Assembly: GCA_045133615.1 (NCBI GenBank)
Contig: JBGUUQ010000008.1
Span: forward strand, 1 to 5,826
Direction: 5' to 3'
From: M3 sp045133615
GTDB taxonomy: Bacteria; Bacteroidota; Bacteroidia; Bacteroidales; Muribaculaceae
DNA: 5,826 nt
The notes under the pieces are model-generated. The model worked only from the letters and a program-made list of their open reading frames with translations. It did no database searches and had not been told where the DNA came from. Made by a program: the position numbers and the translations under genes. This document shows, piece by piece, positions 1 to 5,607 of the stretch (its first letter is position 1; the number at the start of each line of letters is the position of its first letter).

Positions 1-165
1 TGGAAGAAGGACCCCACCCCCACCGATACACCCTCCAAGACAATCTTGGGGTTTTGAAAGCCCGCGACAACCCCCACAAAACCAACCGACCACCCCCCCC
101 GGCGCGGGTGCTCTTGTGTTTTGTGTCGCTTTGCTCGTTTTAGCTTAAAAGCGAATTTGAGATGG
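1..165. other. C-rich non-coding left end, downstream of hpf
   Basis: No gene is recognisable here. Bases 1-110 hold about 42% C, 21% G, 27% A and 10% T by hand count, unlike the A/T-rich spacers elsewhere in the window. There are runs of C at 12-15, 17-21, 71-75 and 93-100. Three inverted repeats follow one another: CCAAGA 35-40 with TCTTGG 44-49, GGTTTTG 50-56 with CAAAACC 77-83, and CACCC 91-95 with GGGTG 106-110. On the minus strand this is the 3' flank of hpf, so a structured 3' UTR or terminator region is possible, but no hairpin is followed by a clean T run. Poor sequence quality at a contig end is an equally good explanation. Confidence 0.4.
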
Positions 166-459
166 TTATTTGGTATTCTTTTTCTTTTCAAGTTGACGTT
201 CGATAGCCTCAAGGCATAGATCGATTGCTTCTTCAAACGAATCGGCGATCTTGGAGGCAAAGAGGTCTTCGTGTTGCGGAGTGGTTACCTTCACCGATGC
301 TTCTTTGTTCATTGCTGTCTCAGGCTTTACAACCTTTAGGGTTACATCGACATCGGATATGCTGGTGTTGTGGCGTGCAAGACGTTCTGCTTTCTTGTTG
401 ATAAAACTTGTAAGCTTTTCAGCGATGTCGAAATGGATTGCTTGAATTCTAACTTCCAT
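166..459 (-). CDS. hpf: Ribosome hibernation promoting factor, short form (HPF/RaiA family)
   Basis: The 97-residue product matches the short HPF/YfiA (RaiA) family, which binds the 30S decoding region of idle ribosomes and blocks translation in stationary phase or stress. The N-terminus (residues 1-27) looks like the first strand and helix of the beta-alpha-beta-beta-beta-alpha fold. The second helix (about 68-93) carries the family pattern of an acidic start (DSFEEAID), then EAIERQLEK, and the basic tail KKKNTK. The length is close to E. coli HPF (95 aa). The C-terminal dimerisation domain of long HPFs is absent, so 100S formation would need another factor or may not occur. The ATG at 459-457 is preceded five bases upstream by a perfect Shine-Dalgarno sequence, which supports this start. 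The gene overlaps the recombinase stop by 11 bases, implying co-transcription and probably translational coupling as the last gene of rpsU-xer-hpf. Confidence 0.93.
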   Translation of the reverse strand: MEVRIQAIHFDIAEKLTSFINKKAERLARHNTSISDVDVTLKVVKPETAMNKEASVKVTTPQHEDLFASKIADSFEEAIDLCLEAIERQLEKKKNTK

Positions 460-1360
460 AATAGCCTCCTTTTTTTAGTGCACGTGGGTGTGCGAGTTCA
501 TAATTTTGTTTTAATTCACGATATGTAATATGGGTGTACAGTTGCGTTGTGGCAAGCGACTGGTGACCCAAGATTTGTTGTACTGCTGTAAGGTCGGCAC
601 CATTGTTGAGCATATCGGTGGCCATCGAGTGGCGTAGCACGTGCGGACTGAGACGTGTCGCATGAGCCTTCCCGGCAAAAGCCGTATGCACGGCATCGTA
701 TGCGATTTTGCCATATATCGGTTCCCCCGACGGACGGACGAAAAACGCATCGGTCGTTCCGCCGGTTAACTCGTCGCGTAGTGAGCGGTATTTCGTAATC
801 ATCTCTTTGAGTTCATTTCCGAATGGGATTATTCGCTCTTTATTACGCTTTCCGAGCACTTTTAGTTCACCGATCGACGTGTCCACATTCTTGTCTTGCA
901 GTCCCACAAGTTCGGCACAGCGGATTCCCGTAGTGTAAAACATCACCACGATAAGTTTGTCGCGCAATTCGGTGAAATTATCTTCATCAAAACTCTCATC
1001 GATTACCTGTGCCGTCTCTCCGGCGCGGATAAATACCGGAAGAGGCTTGTCAGCCTTAGCCAGCGTGATGTCGGCTGCCGGATTGTTCTTCACTCCGTGA
1101 TAGCGCATCAGGTAGCGATAAAATGCACGGAGCGATTGCACTTTGCGACGTATCGTGCGGGGACTGTGTCCCGTTGAGGCAAGATGAGATACCCATACGC
1201 GGATGTCCGACATTGTTACATCTGTCGGGCTGAATCGGTCCGGATGCCCGCCGGTTGAAAATTCACGCCATTGTTCAAGGTCTTTACTATATGACAAAAC
1301 GGTGTGTGCCGAATAATTCAGCTCACACCGTATATATGTCAAAAAAGAATTGATTAGCAT
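449..1360 (-). CDS. xerC: Tyrosine recombinase, XerC/XerD type
   Basis: A complete tyrosine recombinase of about 303 aa, the usual Xer size (about 300). Xer proteins resolve chromosome dimers at dif by strand exchange near the division septum. The N-terminal SAM-like DNA-binding domain spans roughly residues 3-90 (motif SPRTIRRKVQSLRAFYRYL) and the catalytic domain about 105-295. All catalytic residues are visible. Numbered from an upstream GTG at 1372 they are Arg151 (GIRCAEL), Lys175 (LGKRNKER), His244 and Arg247 (SPHVLRH), His270 (LGHQ) and Tyr279 (YTH); subtract 4 for the start chosen here. I chose the ATG at 1360 over the GTG, which adds only Met-Arg-Glu-Phe; neither has a Shine-Dalgarno sequence. 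The core-gene neighbours rpsU and hpf argue for a housekeeping Xer rather than an integrase. Whether it is XerC or XerD in function cannot be settled from sequence. Both candidate starts lie in a nested inverted repeat (1356-1410). Confidence 0.92.
   Translation of the reverse strand: MLINSFLTYIRCELNYSAHTVLSYSKDLEQWREFSTGGHPDRFSPTDVTMSDIRVWVSHLASTGHSPRTIRRKVQSLRAFYRYLMRYHGVKNNPAADITLAKADKPLPVFIRAGETAQVIDESFDEDNFTELRDKLIVVMFYTTGIRCAELVGLQDKNVDTSIGELKVLGKRNKERIIPFGNELKEMITKYRSLRDELTGGTTDAFFVRPSGEPIYGKIAYDAVHTAFAGKAHATRLSPHVLRHSMATDMLNNGADLTAVQQILGHQSLATTQLYTHITYRELKQNYELAHPRALKKGGYYGS
465..476 (-). promoter_or_regulatory. Canonical Shine-Dalgarno sequence for hpf
   Basis: On the minus strand the bases read AAAAAAAGGAGG, followed by CTATT and then the hpf ATG at 459. 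AGGAGG is fully complementary to the anti-Shine-Dalgarno core (CCUCCU) and lies at the optimal five-base spacing. It falls inside the recombinase reading frame, where it encodes Lys-Lys-Gly-Gly near the C-terminus. Bacteroidota mRNAs rarely use such sites. The other starts in this window (rpsU, the barrel protein, carbonic anhydrase, aminopeptidase, tuf) have only A/T-rich leaders. Confidence 0.8.
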
Positions 1361-1410
1361 AAATTCTCTCACCGAATCTGATTCGGCTTCCTTAGCTACG
1401 AATTTATGCT
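1356..1410 (-). repeat. Nested inverted repeat over the recombinase start
   Basis: Perfect 11-bp outer arms, AGCATAAATTC at 1356-1366 and its complement at 1400-1410, enclose an inner palindrome CCGAATC-T-GATTCGG at 1372-1386. In the minus-strand mRNA this can form a two-tier stem-loop: a 5-bp inner stem with a 5-base loop, a 13/5-base internal loop, and an 11-bp outer stem. The ATG start of the recombinase (1360-1358) lies within the outer stem, and the alternative GTG (1372-1370) at the edge of the inner palindrome. It sits 43 bases downstream of the rpsU stop. It could hide the start codon, protect the rpsU 3' end, or serve as a DNA-binding site; the role is inferred. Confidence 0.75.
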
Positions 1411-1452
1411 TTTTCTTTTATTTTTCCAAATAAATCGAAAGAAAAATTGCGA

Positions 1453-1644
1453 TTATTCTTCTACGCTGCGGAGTTTTTGAACGTAGACTGCCTTCATCAT
1501 CTTTTTGCGATTGGCTACTGAGGGTTTCTCAAATGCCTGACGTGAACGGAGTTCCTTTACGATTCCGGTCTTTTCAAATTTTCTCTTGAACTTCTTTAAA
1601 GCTTTTTCGATGTTTTCGCCTTCTTTTACTTGTACGATAATCAT
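1453..1644 (-). CDS. rpsU: 30S ribosomal protein bS21
   Basis: The 63-residue, strongly basic product is ribosomal protein bS21. It begins with the family N-terminus MIIVQVKEGENIEKALKKFK, continues with a RKFEKTG segment and a LRSRQAFEKPS motif, and ends in the usual helical basic tail (NRKKMMKAVYVQKL). Length is normal for Bacteroidota bS21. The protein sits on the 30S platform next to the 3' end of 16S rRNA. In Bacteroidota ribosomes it belongs, with bS18 and bS6, to the pocket that sequesters the anti-Shine-Dalgarno sequence. It is the first gene of rpsU-xer-hpf, about 40 bases downstream of a strong promoter (1691-1721). The leader between promoter and ATG is A-rich with no Shine-Dalgarno sequence. 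The gap to the recombinase start is 92 bases and contains the nested inverted repeat. Confidence 0.96.
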   Translation of the reverse strand: MIIVQVKEGENIEKALKKFKRKFEKTGIVKELRSRQAFEKPSVANRKKMMKAVYVQKLRSVEE

Positions 1645-1690
1645 ATTTTTATGTTTGTTTTTAATGTTTTCGTTTTTACATTTTGCGGGG

Positions 1691-1721
1691 CAAAATTACA
1701 CATACTTTTTTAATCCTCAAA
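1691..1721 (-). promoter_or_regulatory. Bacteroidota-type promoter of the rpsU operon
   Basis: The minus strand carries TTTG (1721-1718), exactly 19 bases, then TAATTTTG (1698-1691). Both boxes and the spacing match the Bacteroides sigma-ABfr consensus (TTTG at -33, TAnnTTTG at -7). Transcription should begin near 1684, giving a leader of about 40 bases before rpsU. It lies just downstream of the barrel-gene terminator, so rpsU starts a fresh unit. Confidence 0.85.
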
Positions 1722-1784
1722 ACTTTTTCGTCTCATTTTTATTGCAATACCTAAAGTTTTTCATTTCCACGCAGTATATGCCGC

Positions 1785-1826
1785 TAAAAAAAGGAAACCT
1801 CCGGGAGGGTCGGCCGGAGGTTTCCT
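1785..1826 (-). terminator. Intrinsic terminator of the outer-membrane barrel gene
   Basis: Perfect 12-bp inverted repeat, AGGAAACCTCCG at 1792-1803 and its complement at 1815-1826, with an 11-base loop. On the minus strand the stem is followed directly by seven T (1791-1785), the classic rho-independent layout. It begins 25 bases past the barrel-gene stop. The plus-strand side has only a broken T tract and there is no plus-strand gene to terminate. Confidence 0.92.
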
Positions 1827-1850
1827 GAATCTTTATTTTATTCGTGAATC

Positions 1851-2375
1851 TTAGAGATTGATGCGGAAGCCCACTTGGAGAAGACCTTGCGCACCGAAGC
1901 CGAGTTCGCCGAAGAGGGTAAACTCACGGCTCAAGTCCACTTGTGCTCCAATAGGTGATGCTTGGAATGCGAAATAGGTGCAGTTGTAAGCATCGTCCCA
2001 TTTGGGCATCATGTGTGAGATAAGCGCACCGATTCCCAAGTGGCCGTAAAGAGTCACTGTACGGTTTTGGAAATACTCGTAGCGACCGTTCATCATGATG
2101 GCATGATAAGCGATGCTTGAGTGGTTTTCGCCACCCTTGGTGTTGCAGCTTGAGAACGTGTACGACGGACCAATCCAGAATTTCGGAGCTACTTTGAAGT
2201 TTACTCCGGCGTTGACTGCGCCCCAAGCATTGTTGACACTATGCCAACCGTCGTGATTATCACAGGCGTCCATTTGTGTGTATCCACCGTAGCTTACGGT
2301 GATGTCTGTCGTTTGTGCGGTCGCTGCTGAGGCTATCCCAACCAACGCAACGAGTGCAATGAGATACTTTTTCAT
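1851..2375 (-). CDS. Secreted outer-membrane beta-barrel protein, function unknown
   Basis: The 174-residue product has a clear Sec signal peptide: MKKYL, a hydrophobic stretch to about residue 15, then ASAATAQ with cleavage expected after Ala20. The mature part alternates hydrophobic and polar residues in strand-like segments rich in Gly and aromatics (25-33, 52-62, 65-76, 88-101, 105-117, 133-147, 151-160, 163-174), as in small eight-strand OmpX/OmpA-like barrels common in Bacteroidota. The last strand, LLQVGFRINL, fits a C-terminal barrel strand although it ends in Leu rather than Phe. The mature protein has three cysteines (38, 77, 132), two of them in presumed loops. There is no lipobox. 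The gene stands alone between the carbonic-anhydrase terminator and its own terminator. The 117-base upstream spacer is A/T-rich with only a poor -7 match. The specific role cannot be named; a porin, adhesin or structural barrel are all possible. Confidence 0.8.
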   Translation of the reverse strand: MKKYLIALVALVGIASAATAQTTDITVSYGGYTQMDACDNHDGWHSVNNAWGAVNAGVNFKVAPKFWIGPSYTFSSCNTKGGENHSSIAYHAIMMNGRYEYFQNRTVTLYGHLGIGALISHMMPKWDDAYNCTYFAFQASPIGAQVDLSREFTLFGELGFGAQGLLQVGFRINL

Positions 2376-2492
2376 AAATTGTAGTTTTTAATTCAAATAA
2401 AAATTGTTTTTATTAAACGCTTTTCGGCAATTACAACAATAATTGCTCTTTATGGTTTTGACCCTCATAGTATTTTGCAACAAAAAAGCGAA

Positions 2493-2522
2493 ACGCTATC
2501 GCGACTTTTGCCGCGATAGCGT
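2493..2522 (-). terminator. Intrinsic terminator after the aminopeptidase/carbonic anhydrase unit
   Basis: Perfect 11-bp inverted repeat, ACGCTATCGCG at 2493-2503 and its complement at 2512-2522, with an 8-base loop. On the minus strand the stem is followed by TTCGC and then six T (2487-2482). It starts 11 bases beyond the carbonic-anhydrase stop, as expected for a terminator. The T tract is a few bases off the stem, so efficiency is less certain than for the 1792-1826 hairpin. Confidence 0.82.
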
Positions 2523-2533
2523 GTATGATGTCT

Positions 2534-3076
2534 TTATTTCTCTCCGAGGTCGACGATTTCGGAGTCGTTATACCATTTTGAGTACATGAGATAGTTACGG
2601 GCTATCTTCTGGTTGATTTCGCGGCTTTGCTCCGGGTCCACCATCTTGATGAATTTGGCAGGTGCGCCGCCCCACAATTCGTTGGGACCGATTTTTGTGC
2701 GCGACAGCACTACGCTTCCCGCTGCCACAAGGGCTCCTTCGCCCACTTCGGCATCGTCCATCACCACGGCGCCCATCCCGATAAGAGCGAGATTGTGGAT
2801 TTTAGCTCCGTGGATAGTCACATTGTGACCGATCGACACGTCATCGCCGATTTCGATAGTCGATTTTTGATATAAAGTGTGAAGCACCGAGCCATCTTGG
2901 ATGTTGACACGGTTGCCTATGCGGATTGAATTTACATCTCCGCGAAGCACTGTGTTAAACCACACACTGCACTCATCGCCCATCACCACATCGCCTATCA
3001 CGGTGGCATTGTCGGCGAGGAAACAGTCGCGTCCGATTTGCGGAGTGATACCTCTTAATGTTTTTACAAGAGCCAT
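2534..3076 (-). CDS. Gamma-class carbonic anhydrase family protein (YrdA/PaaY/CamH-like)
   Basis: The 180-residue product is a left-handed beta-helix hexapeptide protein of the gamma carbonic anhydrase family, expected to form a trimer with a metal at each subunit interface. The three metal-binding histidines are present: His66 (QDGSVLH), His84 (SIGH) and His89 (TIHG). The conserved companions Arg45 and Asp47 (LRGD), Asn58, Gln60 and Asp61 are also there. Hexapeptide turns run from about residue 12 to 135, then the GGAPAK motif (136-141) and a C-terminal helix (about 148-172). The long acidic loop of archaeal Cam, with its proton-shuttle Glu, is missing, as in CamH/YrdA proteins, so CO2 hydration is plausible but not assured. 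It is probably cytoplasmic, with no signal peptide. It starts 25 bases after the aminopeptidase stop, so the two are likely co-transcribed. The ATG leader is A/T-rich with no Shine-Dalgarno sequence. Confidence 0.9.
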   Translation of the reverse strand: MALVKTLRGITPQIGRDCFLADNATVIGDVVMGDECSVWFNTVLRGDVNSIRIGNRVNIQDGSVLHTLYQKSTIEIGDDVSIGHNVTIHGAKIHNLALIGMGAVVMDDAEVGEGALVAAGSVVLSRTKIGPNELWGGAPAKFIKMVDPEQSREINQKIARNYLMYSKWYNDSEIVDLGEK

Positions 3077-3101
3077 ATTTATATATAATAATGTATATCG
3101 G

Positions 3102-4901
3102 TTATCGTTTTAATGTTTCTGTTTTTGCTGCGAGCCATGCTTGTTCGTCGGCATTAAGTAGTGGCGACAGGCGACGGCGTACTTCGTTGTGGTAATTGTT
3201 TACCCAAGCAATCTCTTCGTCAGTCATTATCGACGTGTCAAACAGGTTGAGGTCGAAGGGGAACAATGTGAGCGTCTCAAATTTATTGAAGTTGCCGAAT
3301 TCCGTCGACATTGCCGGCACGGTCAATACGAGATTTTCGCAACGTATGCCATATTCTCCCGTGCGATACAGCCCCGGTTCGTTCGATGTGATCATGCCGG
3401 GTGTCATCAATGCCGGATTTTCATTCAGACGAATGTTCTGCGGACCTTCATGCACATTCAAGAAATGTCCCACGCCATGACCGGTGCCATGCAGATAGCT
3501 CAATCCTTCTTTCCAAAGGAATTGGCGAGCCAAAGCATCGAGTTGCGCACCGCGTGTGTCTGCTGGAAATACAGCCGTACCCAATGCGATATGACCTTTC
3601 ATCACAAGAGTGAAGTCTCTGCGTTGTTGCGGAGTGGTGTTGCCGAGAGAGATAGTGCGGGTTATGTCCGTTGTCCCGTCGAAATACTGCGCTCCGGAGT
3701 CGATGAGCAACATCCCTTCCGGCTTGATTTCATAATTGGTCTCCTCAGTTGCCGAGTAGTGCACGATTGCGCCGTGATCTTTGTAGCCGGCGATGGTGTC
3801 AAAACTGTCATCGAAATATAGCTCCTGTTGGCTGCGATAGCGTGTCAGTATTTCTGCCACATCCATTTCCGTCGTTTTCGTGCCGTTGGCCAATCGGGTT
3901 TCTATTTCGATGAATGAGCGCACTAATGCTGCGCCGTCGCGTTCCATTGCTGCGCGAGTTCCTGCTATCTGCGTATCGTTCTTGATGCCTTTCGGAAGAG
4001 CTACTACGGAGCTGCCGAGCACAGCTTTGCTGCCGAGTGCCGGTGTCAGGCTCGCTGCCGTGCAAGCCGAGTTCACCACAATTTTTTTCTCTTCGCCGAG
4101 AGACGCTAAAAATTCCTTTACTACCATATTATCGTAAGGCATAACAGCGACACCATTGTCTGAGAGGTAATTGCGTAAAGCATCATCTGCCTTCGTATTA
4201 TCTATAAATAGGGTAGACCCTTCATCCGACAAGTATAAAAACGCTGTGGCTACAGGATTGAACGCAACGTCATTGCAACGTATGTTCAGCACCCATGCTA
4301 TTTCATCGAGAGCGGATATGAACGTCGAGTTGCCCCCTTGTTTGCGGGCATTTTCGAGTACACGCGCGATTTTGCTTGCTGTTGCTTCTCCTGCATATTT
4401 TTCGTCGTGCACGAATGCCTTGCCCGACGGAAGTGCCGGACGGTCGCTCCATATCTCATCGATTACATCGAAGTCGGTGTTAAGTGCTATCCCATGTTTG
4501 TCGAGCGTCCCTTTAAGCGAAGCCTTTCCTGCAATCGATAGTAGCATGCCGTCAGTGCCGACTGTTGCTCCGGCGGGAAGCGTTGTCGACAGATAGTCGC
4601 TGATTGATGGCGTATCTGCCAATCCATCTTTCATTAGGATGATGCCGCTCCCTTCGAGCTGTTGGGCTGCTTGAAGAAAATAGCGAGAGTCCGTCCATAG
4701 CAACGCCTTGTCGGATGTGACAACGAGTGTCCCGGCCGAACCGGTAAAGCCGCTCAGCCATTGACGCACCTGCCAATGGTCGGCGATATATTCGCTTTGA
4801 TGGGGGTCTGTGTGGTAGATGATGGCCGCATCGATTGAATGTGCGGTCATCTTTTCGCGAAGAGCGGCGAGGCGCTCGGTTGTCGTTTTAAGCATGGTCA
4901 T
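3102..4901 (-). CDS. pepP: Xaa-Pro aminopeptidase (aminopeptidase P, M24B family)
   Basis: The 599-residue product has the three-domain layout of the long aminopeptidase P form (as in eukaryotic XPNPEP1): a creatinase-like N-domain (about 8-150), a second N-like domain (about 160-310), the pita-bread M24 catalytic domain (about 315-535) and a C-terminal extension (about 540-599). It should remove N-terminal residues preceding proline, helping the cytoplasmic breakdown of proline-containing peptides; no signal peptide is seen. The metal ligands are all present: Asp401 (LLIDSG), Asp412 (TTDITRT), His475 (GTGHGVGH), Glu508 (TSNEPG) and Glu522 (IRCENL). Conserved His381, His479 and His484 (VHEGP) are there too. 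The start may be the ATG at 4901 or the one two codons later at 4895; neither has a Shine-Dalgarno sequence. It is the first gene of a two-gene unit with the carbonic-anhydrase-like gene and diverges from the tRNA-tuf cluster. Confidence 0.93.
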   Translation of the reverse strand: MTMLKTTTERLAALREKMTAHSIDAAIIYHTDPHQSEYIADHWQVRQWLSGFTGSAGTLVVTSDKALLWTDSRYFLQAAQQLEGSGIILMKDGLADTPSISDYLSTTLPAGATVGTDGMLLSIAGKASLKGTLDKHGIALNTDFDVIDEIWSDRPALPSGKAFVHDEKYAGEATASKIARVLENARKQGGNSTFISALDEIAWVLNIRCNDVAFNPVATAFLYLSDEGSTLFIDNTKADDALRNYLSDNGVAVMPYDNMVVKEFLASLGEEKKIVVNSACTAASLTPALGSKAVLGSSVVALPKGIKNDTQIAGTRAAMERDGAALVRSFIEIETRLANGTKTTEMDVAEILTRYRSQQELYFDDSFDTIAGYKDHGAIVHYSATEETNYEIKPEGMLLIDSGAQYFDGTTDITRTISLGNTTPQQRRDFTLVMKGHIALGTAVFPADTRGAQLDALARQFLWKEGLSYLHGTGHGVGHFLNVHEGPQNIRLNENPALMTPGMITSNEPGLYRTGEYGIRCENLVLTVPAMSTEFGNFNKFETLTLFPFDLNLFDTSIMTDEEIAWVNNYHNEVRRRLSPLLNADEQAWLAAKTETLKR

Positions 4902-4937
4902 TTATATATTAAAGTTTATATCGCATTTTAGTGAATG

Positions 4938-4945
4938 CAAACTTA
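4938..4945 (-). promoter_or_regulatory. Probable -7 box of the pepP promoter
   Basis: The minus strand reads TAAGTTTG, a full match to the Bacteroides -7 consensus TAnnTTTG, 36 bases upstream of the pepP ATG at 4901. Transcription would begin near 4931. No TTTG or TTG is seen at the expected -33 distance, so this is weaker support than for the rpsU and tRNA promoters. Confidence 0.5.
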
Positions 4946-5127
4946 CGAAAAAAAATCCGCCTGCCCGCGTTCTATATTGTTAAAACTTCCGATTTTATCG
5001 GCATCGGCAGGAGCGTCCGGAATCCTATCCAAAATATTTTTGAAAATTTTTTGCGGAGCTAAAATCAAGAAAATGAGCGAGTGAGACTAAATCGATTAAA
5101 TTTTTTTGAAAAAATAAAGTCGGAATA

Positions 5128-5159
5128 TTTGGTGGATTCAAAAACTCGCTGTACCTTTG
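5128..5159 (+). promoter_or_regulatory. Bacteroidota-type promoter of the tRNA-tuf operon
   Basis: TTTG at 5128-5131, then 20 bases, then TACCTTTG at 5152-5159, matching the TTTG / TAnnTTTG promoter of Bacteroides primary sigma factor. Start of transcription is expected near 5166, about 48 bases before tRNA-Thr. A/T tracts at 5097-5119 just upstream resemble the UP-like sequences found at strong stable-RNA promoters. No other full promoter is seen before tuf, so the four tRNAs and tuf are probably one transcript. Confidence 0.8.
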
Positions 5160-5167
5160 CACTCGCT

Positions 5168-5188
5168 TGACAACCGATAGCGGTGTCA
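5168..5188 (+). other. Hairpin in the 5' leader of the tRNA operon
   Basis: TGACA (5168-5172) pairs with TGTCA (5184-5188) and CCG (5174-5176) with CGG (5181-5183), leaving a bulged A at 5173 and an ATAG loop. The stem has 8 bp. It begins within a few bases of the predicted transcription start and is followed by an A-rich stretch, not a T run, so it is not a terminator. It may protect or guide processing of the primary transcript; this is inferred. Confidence 0.5.
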
Positions 5189-5213
5189 CTAAAAAGCAAA
5201 ACAAGTTTGATAT

Positions 5214-5287
5214 GCCTCTTTAGCTCAGTTGGCCAGAGCACGTGATTTGTAATCTCGGGGTCGTTGGTTCGAATCCGACAAGAGGCT
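5214..5287 (+). tRNA. tRNA-Thr (anticodon UGU)
   Basis: This 74-base tRNA has acceptor arms GCCTCTT and AAGAGGC with a fully paired stem and discriminator U at 5287. The D arm is GCTC/GAGC, the anticodon loop TTTGTAA holds TGT at 5248-5250, and the T arm is GTTGG-TTCGAAT-CCGAC. It reads ACA and probably other Thr codons by wobble. CCA is not encoded. The anticodon stem CGTGA/TCTCG has a U-U mismatch at its middle pair (29:41). First gene of the tRNA-tuf transcript. Confidence 0.96.
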
Positions 5288-5293
5288 CTCAAA

Positions 5294-5376
5294 GGGCGAA
5301 TACCAGAGTGGCCAAATGGGGCAGACTGTAAATCTGCTGGCTTATGCCTTCGGTGGTTCGAATCCATCTTCGCCCA
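5294..5376 (+). tRNA. tRNA-Tyr (anticodon GUA)
   Basis: This 83-base class II tRNA has the acceptor stem GGGCGAA/TTCGCCC with discriminator A at 5376. The D arm is CCA/TGG and the anticodon stem GCAGA/TCTGC encloses CTGTAAA with GTA at 5328-5330. The long variable arm contains GGC-TTAT-GCC, as expected for bacterial tRNA-Tyr. The T arm is GGTGG-TTCGAAT-CCATC with one G-U pair. CCA is not encoded. It lies six bases after tRNA-Thr(UGU). Confidence 0.97.
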
Positions 5377-5390
5377 CAATTTGCAATTAT

Positions 5391-5463
5391 GCGGAAGTAG
5401 CTCAGTTGATAGAGCATCAGCCTTCCAAGCTGAGGGTCGCGGGTTTGAGCCCCGTCTTCCGCT
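5391..5463 (+). tRNA. tRNA-Gly (anticodon UCC)
   Basis: This 73-base tRNA has the acceptor stem GCGGAAG/CTTCCGC fully paired and discriminator U at 5463. The D arm is GCTC/GAGC, the anticodon stem TCAGC/GCTGA with loop CTTCCAA, anticodon TCC at 5424-5426, and the T arm GCGGG-TTTGAGC-CCCGT with a terminal G-U pair. It reads GGA and GGG. CCA is not encoded. Confidence 0.97.
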
Positions 5464-5476
5464 CCAGTTTTTGACC

Positions 5477-5548
<72 letters not shown>

Positions 5549-5607
5549 CGAATACTTTTCTTCTCACTGATCAAGTTAATCATTAATCAAAATAATATAG
5601 CAAAATT

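Larger units (their letters stand above)
4902..5213. other. Divergent intergenic region between pepP and the tRNA-tuf cluster
   Basis: No coding region is credible here. From left to right it holds: the pepP leader and a -7-like box (4938-4945, minus strand); a palindromic cluster with CCTGCC 4960-4965 facing GGCAGG 5006-5011 around CCGAT-TTT-ATCGG (4989-5001); a TATTTTTG motif at 5035-5042 that fits TAnnTTTG on the plus strand but lacks a -33 partner; A and T tracts (5097-5119) that could act as an UP-like element; the tRNA operon promoter (5128-5159); and a leader hairpin (5168-5188). Confidence 0.6.

Noticed and set aside
470..476. Run of seven A in the recombinase mRNA (A-AAA-AAA slippery heptamer) just before its stop, next to a Shine-Dalgarno sequence
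   Set aside because: A -1 shift would not enter the hpf frame (hpf is in the +1 frame) and only adds an unrelated tail; the Shine-Dalgarno sequence is explained by the hpf start.
1370..1372. GTG at 1372 as the recombinase start
   Set aside because: It adds only four residues, has no supporting ribosome binding site, and the ATG at 1360 gives the usual Xer N-terminus. It is not excluded.
1356..1410. The inverted repeat as a dif recombination site
   Set aside because: Dif sites have two 11-bp arms separated by about 6 bp; here the arms are 33 bp apart and the sequence does not resemble dif.
2434..2441. TATTGTTG on the minus strand as a -7 box for the barrel gene
   Set aside because: One mismatch to TAnnTTTG and no TTTG or TTG at the -33 position. 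A promoter must exist upstream of 2375 but I cannot place it.
3189..3821. Long plus-strand open frame (210 codons) opposite pepP
   Set aside because: It is fully antisense to a well-conserved aminopeptidase, has no recognisable motif, and its composition follows the opposite-strand codons.
5035..5042. TATTTTTG on the plus strand as a second tRNA operon promoter
   Set aside because: It matches TAnnTTTG but lies in an A/T-rich stretch where chance matches are likely and has no -33 partner.
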